This document shows, one piece after another, positions 1 to 5,816 of a stretch of 8,095 bases of DNA. The stretch spans positions 1-8,095 of the forward strand of contig CAYVKY010000106.1 in the NCBI GenBank assembly GCA_964452115.1. The letters run 5' to 3'. A model generated the notes under the pieces. The model searched no databases. It had not been told where the DNA came from and was given only the letters and a program-made list of their open reading frames with translations. The stretch is from CAYVKY01 sp964452115. Lineage in GTDB: Bacteria > Bacteroidota > Ignavibacteria > Tepidaquicellales > Tepidaquicellaceae. Position 1 is the first letter of the stretch. Each line of letters begins with the position of its first letter. The position numbers were made by a program, and so were the translations under genes.

Positions 1-143
1 CCCTTGTGGGGAAATAAGCTTCAGGAATGTGAGCCAGAGCATGCTCTGGCTCTACAAAACACATAATATATTTTTTATTCTGCTGTTAATGAAGAAATGA
101 ATAGTTTAATGAAGAATTTTTCGACAATTGTGAAAATAAAATA
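1..143. other. Non-coding left flank
   Basis: I find no convincing gene here. Apart from the palindrome at 31-52, the stretch is AT-rich and features only short A/T runs. It lies between the terminator of the minus-strand cluster and whatever gene lies beyond the window edge. Confidence 0.5.
31..52. repeat. Perfect 22-bp palindrome in non-coding DNA
   Basis: The half-site GAGCCAGAGCA is followed directly by its exact reverse complement, giving a gapless 22-bp palindrome. Flanking TGT (28-30) and ACA (54-56) also pair if one T at position 53 is left out, so the symmetry extends further. It is GC-richer than the surrounding DNA. No gene covers it in this window. It has the look of a dispersed REP-like intergenic repeat or a dimeric protein binding site; only one copy is visible here, so the repeat nature is inferred. 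It is too symmetric (no loop) and lacks a T-run, so a terminator is unlikely. Confidence 0.6.
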
Positions 144-178
144 AAAAACGTTCCCAATAAATACTTGGGAACGTTTTT
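144..178. terminator. Bidirectional intrinsic terminator after the LeuD-like gene
   Basis: Two perfect 14-nt arms, AAAAACGTTCCCAA (144-157) and TTGGGAACGTTTTT (165-178), flank a 7-nt loop. Read on the minus strand, the stem is followed by a T-rich run into 143-130, and it begins 21 nt after the stop codon of the small-subunit gene, so it should end the minus-strand metabolic cluster. Read on the plus strand, the stem also ends in a T-run, so it could serve a plus-strand transcript from the left as well. Confidence 0.9.
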
Positions 179-199
179 ATTGTAAATAATTTTATATTT

Positions 200-694
200 T
201 TATTTTGCTTTTTCGAGCATTTTTTTGCGTGTGTATGCGATGAGTCCGCCTGCGTCAATGATTGCCTGACGGGCTTTTGGGAGGGCTACAACGTCAAATG
301 ACTTGCCGGCGGTTTTATTAAACACCTTGTTGTCTTTGATTTCGATTTCGTCGCCTTCGTTTGCTTCGATTGCGGGGCAGATAATCACATTCAGTCCGAG
401 GTTGATTGCGTTCTGCAGAAAGATTCTTGAAAATCCTTTTGCGATAACTGCAAGTTCAAATCCTTTCAGACATGAAGCCGCCTGCTCTCTTGATGAGCCG
501 CATCCGAAATTGTTATCGGCTACAAGCGCCGAGCCTTTCGGATATTCGCCCGAATTTAATTTTTTATTGAGTTCGGTATAATCTGCAAAACAGAACTGCG
601 GAGTTTCTGTCGGCAAAACGGTTGCCATAAATCTTCCGGGATAAATTGCATCCGTGGAAATATCGTCTCCGAATTTATATACTACTTTCGACAT
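200..694 (-). CDS. LeuD-like small subunit of an aconitase-superfamily dehydratase
   Basis: This 164-residue protein is the swivel-domain subunit that pairs with the Fe-S subunit encoded just upstream, completing a hydro-lyase/isomerase active site in the cytoplasm. Family hallmarks are KFGDDISTDAIYPGRF near the N-terminus and NNFGCGSSREQA around residue 66-77. The length fits the short archaeal-type LeuD/HacB/DmdB class rather than the ~200-residue enterobacterial LeuD. The start is chosen at 694: it follows a strong AAGGAGG ribosome binding site, overlaps the upstream stop by one base (TAATG), and begins at the family's usual N-terminus; a longer reading to 769 adds 25 non-homologous residues inside the large-subunit gene. 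In the substrate-recognition loop (residues 22-25), where many relatives have YLRT or similar, this protein has FMAT, without the arginine. Substrate is therefore open: isopropylmalate, citramalate/citraconate and (homo)citrate types are all possible. The family is certain, the substrate is not. Confidence 0.9.
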   Translation of the reverse strand: MSKVVYKFGDDISTDAIYPGRFMATVLPTETPQFCFADYTELNKKLNSGEYPKGSALVADNNFGCGSSREQAASCLKGFELAVIAKGFSRIFLQNAINLGLNVIICPAIEANEGDEIEIKDNKVFNKTAGKSFDVVALPKARQAIIDAGGLIAYTRKKMLEKAK

Positions 695-1986
695 TATTTT
701 ATTCCTCCTTCTGTCGAGTCTGAGATTTCCCCTGCAATTGCGCTGTATGCTGCAACTGCGGGCGAGCAAAGATATACTTCGCCTTTCGGATTTCCCATCC
801 TGCCTTTAAAGTTTCTGTTTGTTGTGGACAGTGCCACTTCGCCGTCTCCGATTGCGCCCTGATGAACTCCAAGGCAGCATCCGCATCCGGGATTCATTAT
901 GATAGCACCTGCTTCTGCAAATGTGCTGAGGTAGCCAAGTTTCATTGCTTCTTTGTAGATGCTCCAGCTTGCGGGGAAGATAAGCATTCTTGAATCTCTG
1001 CTGACTTTATTTCCTTTCAGAATTTTTGCCGCAATTTCCAGGTCGTCGAGTCTGCCGTTTGTGCATGAGCCGATTACAATCTGGTCAACCTTCAGTCCTT
1101 TTACTTCCGTAATCGGTTTTACATTATCAACCGTATGCGGACAGGCAATCTGAGGTACGAGTTCGCTTGCATTAATTTCCACAACCTGACAATATTTTGC
1201 ATCGGCATCCGGCAGCACCATTTTGATTTCATCCTTTACGCCTGCTGCTTTCAGATATTTTACGGTTTCTTCATCCGAAGGAACAATACCTGATGTTGCG
1301 CCTGCTTCTACGGACATATTGCAAAGCACAAGCCTTCCGCTCATTGGCATATTTCTGATTACTTCGCCGTGGAATTCAATCACTTTGAAGTTTGCACCTT
1401 GTGCGGAAATTTTTCCGATAATGTGAAGTATAAGGTCTTTTGGATATACGCCATTTTTTAATTTTCCATTTACAATCACTTTGATTGTTTCAGGTACTTC
1501 CACGTTCAGCACAGTTCCAAGTGTCCACACGCTTGCCATTTCCGTTGCGCCGATACCGAAAGCAAATGCTCCGAAAGCGCCGTGAGTGGTCGTGTGGCTG
1601 TCAGTGCCAACCACCACATATCCGGGACGAATGTAGCCGCTCTCTGCGAGAATCTGATGGCAGATTCCGCCTTCATCCGAACGGATATCGTGAAATTTTT
1701 TAATTCCGTTTTTTCTTACGAAATCGCGGATTTTTTTCTGGTTCGTTGCTGTCTTTGCACTTTCTGCCGGAACCCTGTGGTCAAATATGATGGCAATCCT
1801 GTCAGGATTCCACACCTTAGGTTCGATGCCTGTGCCGCTATAGACTTCATTGAACTGGTTTATTACAAGTGCAGCGTTTTCGTGTGACATAGCCACGTTC
1901 ACTTCAGGTTCAATCACATCGCCGGGCTTTACTGATTTATTACCGGTTGCTGCAGCAAGAATTTTTTCGACAACGGTCATTCCCAT
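694..1986 (-). CDS. LeuC-like large [4Fe-4S] subunit of an aconitase-superfamily dehydratase
   Basis: This 430-residue protein is the catalytic iron-sulfur subunit of a two-subunit hydro-lyase. Visible signatures are IFDHRVPAE (about 67-75), GTDSHTTTHGAFGAF (127-141), IGSCTNGR (305-312) and NPGCGCCLG (365-373). The cluster ligands are expected to be Cys308, Cys368 and Cys371; Cys370 between the last two is an extra cysteine where a proline or other residue is common. STTNRNFKGRMG (387-398) is the conserved C-terminal motif. The length matches the short archaeal-type LeuC/homoaconitase/dimethylmalate-dehydratase class. The start at 1986 is supported by AAGGAG 9 nt upstream; Met3 is a less likely alternative. 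It follows the CoA-transferase gene by 25 nt and overlaps the small subunit by one base, so the two subunits are surely co-expressed. The neighbours favour citramalate/citraconate or a related hydroxy-acid over isopropylmalate, but that is inference. Confidence 0.92.
   Translation of the reverse strand: MGMTVVEKILAAATGNKSVKPGDVIEPEVNVAMSHENAALVINQFNEVYSGTGIEPKVWNPDRIAIIFDHRVPAESAKTATNQKKIRDFVRKNGIKKFHDIRSDEGGICHQILAESGYIRPGYVVVGTDSHTTTHGAFGAFAFGIGATEMASVWTLGTVLNVEVPETIKVIVNGKLKNGVYPKDLILHIIGKISAQGANFKVIEFHGEVIRNMPMSGRLVLCNMSVEAGATSGIVPSDEETVKYLKAAGVKDEIKMVLPDADAKYCQVVEINASELVPQIACPHTVDNVKPITEVKGLKVDQIVIGSCTNGRLDDLEIAAKILKGNKVSRDSRMLIFPASWSIYKEAMKLGYLSTFAEAGAIIMNPGCGCCLGVHQGAIGDGEVALSTTNRNFKGRMGNPKGEVYLCSPAVAAYSAIAGEISDSTEGGIK
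704..710 (-). promoter_or_regulatory. Shine-Dalgarno site of the LeuD-like gene
   Basis: AAGGAGG on the minus strand lies 9 nt before the ATG at 694. It sits inside the end of the large-subunit gene and fixes the start of the small subunit. Together with the one-base stop/start overlap it indicates translational coupling of the two subunits. Confidence 0.85.
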
Positions 1987-1995
1987 TATCTTTTG

Positions 1996-2001
1996 CTCCT
2001 T
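1996..2001 (-). promoter_or_regulatory. Shine-Dalgarno site of the LeuC-like gene
   Basis: AAGGAG on the minus strand is 9 nt upstream of the ATG at 1986, in the 25-nt gap after the CoA-transferase stop. It favours this start over the second in-frame ATG two codons later. Confidence 0.8.
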
Positions 2002-2011
2002 ATTATTATTT

Positions 2012-3205
2012 TTAAATTATATTATTTTCTTTGAATTTTTTAATATCATCTGCTGTATAACCAAGCTTCGTTAATATTTCATTCGTGTGCTGTGATAATG
2101 TCGGCGGCGGAGTGTCCACGTTCCCGTCTGTCTTATCAAATTTTGCAGTCAAATTAAACACTTTAATATTACCGACTGTCGGTGTTTCGACATCGGCGAT
2201 TGCATTTCTATATGCAACCTGCGGCTGAGCGAGCGCATCTGCAAGCGAGAGAATTTCACCCGACGGAATACCTTTTTTATTTAATGTTTCCGCCCAATAT
2301 GCCGTGTCTTTTTCTTTCAGTTTTGCTTCAAGAAGCGGAGTGAGCGCTTTTCTGTTTGCCTTTCTTGTATCGCGCTCTTTGAAACGCGCATCTTCCTTGA
2401 GTTCAGGCACTCCCAGCACGTCGCACATATCTTCCCACTGTTCCTGTTTGTTGGCAGCAATATTAATATTGCCGTCCTTCGTTGCAAAAGTGCCCGACGG
2501 TGCTGCAGTAAAATTGTCATTGCCCATTAGTACAGGGTGCTTGCCGCCAATCAAAAGGTTTGCGGCAACCCATCCCATCAATGGCATAATCGAATCGAGC
2601 ATTGAAATATCTATAAATTGTCCTTGTCCGGATTTCTCTCTGTAATAAAGCGCTGCAAGAATTGCGAATGCAGCATTCAATCCGCCGACTGTATCGCACA
2701 CCGGAAAACCGCTTCTCAAAGGATTCAGAGTTTCATCGCCGTTGATTGCCATCACTCCGCTCAATCCCTGAATTATCTGGTCGTAGGCGGGTTTGAATGC
2801 ATCGGGACCGGTTTGTCCGAATCCGGAAATTGCGCAGTAAATAATTCCCGGGTTAATTTCACTAATAACTTTGTAAGAAAGACCGAGTCTTTCCATCACA
2901 CCCGGACGGAAATTTTCCACAACGACATCAGCTTTCTTCGCTAATTTTTTAAATATCTCTTTTCCTTCTGCTGTTTTAAGATTTAGTGTAAGGGATTTTT
3001 TATTTGAATTCTGAGCAAGAAAACTCGTGCCCATTAATTTTTTATTCAGGTCAGGCACATTGCCTAATTTACGCGCTAAGTCTCCGGAGCCCGGAGTTTC
3101 AACTTTAATGACTTCCGCACCGCAAAGTGCAAGATGCAGAGTTGCAAAAGGACCTGATAACACGTTTGTAAGGTCAAGTACTTTAAGACCGCTTAAAGCT
3201 TTCAT
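2012..3205 (-). CDS. Class III (CaiB/BaiF family) CoA-transferase
   Basis: This 397-residue protein has the full length of family III CoA-transferases, which move CoA between carboxylic acids through an aspartyl-CoA anhydride. It starts with the typical LSGLKVLDLTNVLSGPFAT, has GAEVIKVETPGSGD (29-42), then VVVENFRPGVMERLGL (94-109), SGFGQTGP (127-134), and the catalytic aspartate in AYDQIIQGLSG (Asp142). No signal peptide or membrane segment is seen, so it is cytoplasmic. It starts 14 nt after the lyase stop and ends 25 nt before the LeuC-like gene. Known relatives include formyl-CoA, carnitine and succinyl-CoA:citramalate transferases. Lying between a CoA-ester lyase and a dehydratase, it most plausibly activates the acid that the lyase cleaves, with succinyl-CoA or acetyl-CoA as donor; a succinyl-CoA:(R)-citramalate CoA-transferase is the leading guess. 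No ribosome binding site precedes it. The family is firm and the substrate inferred. Confidence 0.93.
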   Translation of the reverse strand: MKALSGLKVLDLTNVLSGPFATLHLALCGAEVIKVETPGSGDLARKLGNVPDLNKKLMGTSFLAQNSNKKSLTLNLKTAEGKEIFKKLAKKADVVVENFRPGVMERLGLSYKVISEINPGIIYCAISGFGQTGPDAFKPAYDQIIQGLSGVMAINGDETLNPLRSGFPVCDTVGGLNAAFAILAALYYREKSGQGQFIDISMLDSIMPLMGWVAANLLIGGKHPVLMGNDNFTAAPSGTFATKDGNINIAANKQEQWEDMCDVLGVPELKEDARFKERDTRKANRKALTPLLEAKLKEKDTAYWAETLNKKGIPSGEILSLADALAQPQVAYRNAIADVETPTVGNIKVFNLTAKFDKTDGNVDTPPPTLSQHTNEILTKLGYTADDIKKFKENNII

Positions 3206-3219
3206 AATATATAATAATT

Positions 3220-4125
3220 TTAATAGTTCAAAACGCCCATCCTGTATATTTTACCGGGCATTTCTCTTTTGAAAAATTCTTCTGTTTCTTTTGCAATTTC
3301 CGAAATCTTCATAACGTCAATATCTTTTCTCATTCCCATTCTGTTGAACATATTTACAAGGTCTTCCGTACACACATTGCCGCTTGCTTTAGCCGTAAAG
3401 GGACAGCCGCCGAGTCCTGCAAATGCGGATTCAAACGACGTTACACCGACGTTGTAAGCAGAATAGCAATTTGAAATTCCGAGTCCGTATGTATCGTGAA
3501 AATGCGCAGTGATATTAACGTCAGGATTAATTTTCATAATTTCAGAAATCAGTTCTTCCACCTGTCTGGGATATGCGTGTCCTGCAGTATCTGCGAGCGA
3601 AATATTGTTTATTCCGTTTTCAAAATACCTGCCCGTAATCTCCAGCACTCTTTCTTTCGGAATCGGTCCTTCAAAGCCGCATCCGAATGCAGACTGTACC
3701 GAAACCTGAACTTTTTTCCCTGCCGATGCTGCACTCTTTGCCATATTAATAATGCGTGTGAGTGCTTCGCCTGTAGTCATTCCGGTATTTCGCTGGCTGT
3801 GAGTTTCGCTTGCGGAAACTCCCATGCAAAACATTTCCACACCGCATTCCAATCCCCTCTCAAGACCTTTTTCATTCAGTACAAGTCCTGAAAGAGTAAT
3901 GCTATCCGGTTTTGACTTTTGTTCTGCAATTATTTTAAACAATTGATCGGTGTCTGCCATTTGCGGCATCCTTTTCGGATTTACAAATGAACCGACCTGA
4001 ATTATATCAACCCCTGTTTCAAAAAGTTTATTAATCCATTCAATTTTTTTATCGGTGGGAACGGTTTCCTGTTCAACCTGAAGTCCATCCCGCATTCCCA
4101 CTTCGTGAATTATTATTTTGTCCAT
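3220..4125 (-). CDS. HMG-CoA-lyase-like enzyme, possibly (R)-citramalyl-CoA lyase
   Basis: This 301-residue TIM-barrel enzyme of the HMGL/DRE family cleaves a 3-hydroxyacyl-CoA to acetyl-CoA and an oxo compound. Visible are EVGMRDGLQVE (8-18, with Arg12 and Asp13), SFVNPKRMPQMAD (46-58), Asp179 in SLADTAG, the metal-binding AHFHDTYG (His208, His210), and the cysteine-loop signature GLGGCPFTAKASGN (Cys241, Asn250). These match human HMG-CoA lyase, and the length is that of a mature lyase without a targeting sequence. One position departs: where the human enzyme has catalytic Glu72 (ETTSFV), this protein has Gln43 (QVGSFV). That suggests a different substrate, such as (R)-citramalyl-CoA, a known substrate of a related lyase in Chloroflexus that works beside a class III CoA-transferase. 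No other leucine-catabolism gene is near, which argues against ordinary HMG-CoA lyase. The leader is A-rich without a Shine-Dalgarno site. Confidence 0.88.
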   Translation of the reverse strand: MDKIIIHEVGMRDGLQVEQETVPTDKKIEWINKLFETGVDIIQVGSFVNPKRMPQMADTDQLFKIIAEQKSKPDSITLSGLVLNEKGLERGLECGVEMFCMGVSASETHSQRNTGMTTGEALTRIINMAKSAASAGKKVQVSVQSAFGCGFEGPIPKERVLEITGRYFENGINNISLADTAGHAYPRQVEELISEIMKINPDVNITAHFHDTYGLGISNCYSAYNVGVTSFESAFAGLGGCPFTAKASGNVCTEDLVNMFNRMGMRKDIDVMKISEIAKETEEFFKREMPGKIYRMGVLNY

Positions 4126-4145
4126 TTAATTTTCTATATTATAAG

Positions 4146-4186
4146 AGAAATTCACTTTACCGCTGAAACCGATAAAGTGAATTTCT
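4146..4186 (-). terminator. Long hairpin between mscL and the lyase gene
   Basis: Arms AGAAATTCACTTTA (4146-4159) and TAAAGTGAATTTCT (4173-4186) are perfect 14-nt inverted repeats around a 13-nt spacer, in which two more G-C pairs can form past a C-A mismatch. On the minus strand it begins 35 nt after the mscL stop and ends 20 nt before the lyase ATG. It could end the dehydrogenase-mscL transcript, but the sequence after the stem (CTTATAATATAG) has no proper T-run, so termination may be partial. It could also be a processing or leader structure for the lyase transcript, or an operator. Confidence 0.55.
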
Positions 4187-4221
4187 AAAAATTACTTAGT
4201 TACGGATTTGATGCGGTACAT

Positions 4222-4629
4222 TTACTTTTTAAGTAAATCGCGTATTTCAGTAAGCAGAGCAATGTCCGCAGGTGGAGCCGCAGCGGCTTCTTCCTGTTTC
4301 TTTTTCATTTTATTAATCAGTTTTATGATAAGAAATACGCATATTGCAATCAAAAGAAAATCGAACGTTGTCTGCAGAAAGTTTCCGTAGGTCATCGTTA
4401 CGCCTTCTTTGATTACTTTACCTGCCGAATCAACAACAGGTTCTTTAAGTGTCAATTTTAAAAACGTAAAATTCACACCGCCGACAAAAAAGCCGATAAT
4501 AGGCATAAAAAGGTCGGTTACAACAGATGAAACAATTTTTCCGAATGCAGCGCCAATGATAACACCGACTGCCAAATCAATAGCGTTACCCTTAACTGCA
4601 AATTCTCTGAATTCTTTTACTATTGACAT
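4222..4629 (-). CDS. mscL: Large-conductance mechanosensitive channel MscL
   Basis: This 135-residue inner-membrane protein forms a pentameric pore that opens under membrane tension to release solutes during hypo-osmotic shock. The N-terminal FREFAVKGNAIDLAVGVIIG is the classic MscL signature. TM1 covers about residues 14-42, with small residues (Gly, Ala) that line the gate. The periplasmic loop lies around 47-75, TM2 around 77-98 (FDFLLIAICVFLIIKLI), followed by a charged, Ala/Pro-rich linker and the C-terminal helix ALLTEIRDLLKK. Length is normal for the family. The start at 4629 is chosen because it gives the family N-terminus (MSIVKEF); a longer reading to 4719 would add 30 unrelated residues inside the dehydrogenase gene. 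It follows the dehydrogenase stop by 28 nt and is probably co-transcribed with it. It has no obvious metabolic link to its neighbours. No Shine-Dalgarno site is visible; the leader is A-rich. Confidence 0.96.
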   Translation of the reverse strand: MSIVKEFREFAVKGNAIDLAVGVIIGAAFGKIVSSVVTDLFMPIIGFFVGGVNFTFLKLTLKEPVVDSAGKVIKEGVTMTYGNFLQTTFDFLLIAICVFLIIKLINKMKKKQEEAAAAPPADIALLTEIRDLLKK

Positions 4630-4657
4630 TTTTTTATTTATAATGGTTTTTATTTCG

Positions 4658-5776
4658 TTAAAGTTTTCCTGCGATTGCATCAGCCATCTCCAATGTTGTA
4701 TTTTTGCCGCCCATATCATAAGTGCGTACTTTGCCTTCTTTGATTACTTCTGCGGTTGCTTTTTCGATTCTGTTTGCCATTTCGATTTCACCAAGCCATT
4801 CAAGCATCATTTTGCCCGAAAGAATTGTTGCAATCGGATTTACCTTATACATTCCGAAATACTTCGGAGCAGAACCGTGTGTCGGTTCAAATACCGCGAG
4901 TTTATCGCCGATATTTCCTGAGCAGCCGAATCCGAGTCCGCCTACCATTTGTGCGCAAAGGTCGGAAATTATATCACCGTAAAGATTCGGTGCAACAAGC
5001 ACATCATAATTTAACGGATTTTTCAGCAGCCACATCGTCATTGCATCAATGTTTGCATTATCCATCTCAATTTCGGGAAAATCTTTATGAACTTCATTCG
5101 CGGTTTCAAGGAACAGTCCGTCAGTTGCGCGTACAACATTCGATTTATGTACAACTGTAACTTTTTTGCGGTTGAATTTTTTTGCAAATTCAAATGCCTT
5201 TCTGATTATGCGCTCAGAACCTTTATGTGTGTTGACTTTGCATGATATTGCAAATTCATCCAAAGGAATATCTTTAAATGCCGCAAACGGCTTTGATAAT
5301 TTCAAAAGCAAATCTCTCAGCTCTTGGGGCACCGTATTGAATTCAACTCCGGAATACATATCTTCGGTGTTTTCCCTGAATACCACGATGTCAATATTTT
5401 CTTTAAAATTCAGTGGATTTCCCGGATATGCTTTCACGGGACGAAGGCATGTATATAAATCAAAAAGCTGTCTCATACGAACTATCGGAGAGCGGTAAAC
5501 CAAACCTTTATTCTGAAGTTCGGGTACAAGCTCGGCATTTGCTGCTTTTACAGGTTTTGATGTTATTGCACCGAACATTGCTGCATCTACATTATTAAGT
5601 AAATCAATCGTTCTCTGAGGAAATGCATCACCTTCTTTACACCAGAAATCCCATCCGATATCTCCGTGGATGTATTCGGCGTCTAAATTTATTTTATCAA
5701 AAACTATTTTAGCAGCTTCAAGAACTTCGTTTCCCACACCATCGCCCGGAAGCCAGGCAATCTTATATTTCGGCAT
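4658..5776 (-). CDS. Isocitrate/isopropylmalate-family beta-decarboxylating dehydrogenase
   Basis: This 372-residue cytoplasmic enzyme oxidises a 2-hydroxy acid (malate-type backbone) and decarboxylates it, with NAD(P) and Mg2+. Signatures are IAWLPGDGVGNEV (6-18), the substrate segment SPIVRMRQLFDLYTCLRP (96-113), RENTEDMYSG (134-143), Lys211, NLYGDIISDL (264-273, metal-binding aspartates) and HGSAPKYFG (300-308). Lys305-Tyr306 match the pair that binds the 2'-phosphate of NADP in E. coli isocitrate dehydrogenase, while NAD enzymes usually have an acidic residue there. However, the later arginine of that pocket (TYDFER in E. coli) is replaced by Gly in TYDMGG. In the substrate segment the isocitrate-type serine (Ser96) is kept, but Asn is replaced by Ile. 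This leaves isocitrate, homoisocitrate, 3-methylmalate or isopropylmalate as candidates. The start is backed by AGGAG 8 nt upstream. It leads the cluster from its own promoter. Confidence 0.9.
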   Translation of the reverse strand: MPKYKIAWLPGDGVGNEVLEAAKIVFDKINLDAEYIHGDIGWDFWCKEGDAFPQRTIDLLNNVDAAMFGAITSKPVKAANAELVPELQNKGLVYRSPIVRMRQLFDLYTCLRPVKAYPGNPLNFKENIDIVVFRENTEDMYSGVEFNTVPQELRDLLLKLSKPFAAFKDIPLDEFAISCKVNTHKGSERIIRKAFEFAKKFNRKKVTVVHKSNVVRATDGLFLETANEVHKDFPEIEMDNANIDAMTMWLLKNPLNYDVLVAPNLYGDIISDLCAQMVGGLGFGCSGNIGDKLAVFEPTHGSAPKYFGMYKVNPIATILSGKMMLEWLGEIEMANRIEKATAEVIKEGKVRTYDMGGKNTTLEMADAIAGKL

Positions 5777-5784
5777 TTATTTTA

Positions 5785-5789
5785 CTCCT
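5785..5789 (-). promoter_or_regulatory. Shine-Dalgarno site of the dehydrogenase gene
   Basis: AGGAG on the minus strand, 8 nt before the ATG at 5776, confirms the start codon. Only this gene and the LeuC/LeuD-like pair have such a site in the window. Confidence 0.75.
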
Positions 5790-5816
5790 GTTAAATTAAT
5801 ATTAAATAATATGAAT

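Noticed and set aside
303..581. Plus-strand reading frame of 92 codons
   Set aside because: It is a shadow of the small dehydratase subunit gene on the other strand.
694..769. Longer N-terminus for the LeuD-like protein
   Set aside because: The 25 extra residues lie inside the large-subunit gene, do not resemble the family, and the strong ribosome binding site points to 694.
3496..3891. Plus-strand reading frame of 131 codons
   Set aside because: It is antisense to the well-supported lyase gene and has no recognisable protein features beyond scattered cysteines.
200..4125. Standard leucine biosynthesis operon
   Set aside because: LeuA is absent, the lyase and CoA-transferase have no role in leucine synthesis, and the dehydrogenase has isocitrate-like rather than LeuB-like substrate residues.
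4134..4145. TATAAT-like -10 box on the minus strand between the hairpin and the lyase gene
   Set aside because: It matches the housekeeping -10 of other phyla by chance in AT-rich DNA, lacks a -35 box, and would leave a leader of only a few bases; the other promoters here follow TAnnTTTG.
4630..4719. Longer N-terminus for MscL
   Set aside because: The 30 extra residues overlap the dehydrogenase gene and precede the normal MscL N-terminus.
4409..4921. Plus-strand reading frame of 170 codons
   Set aside because: It lies antisense to mscL and the dehydrogenase, spans both and their gap, and shows no domain or start signal.
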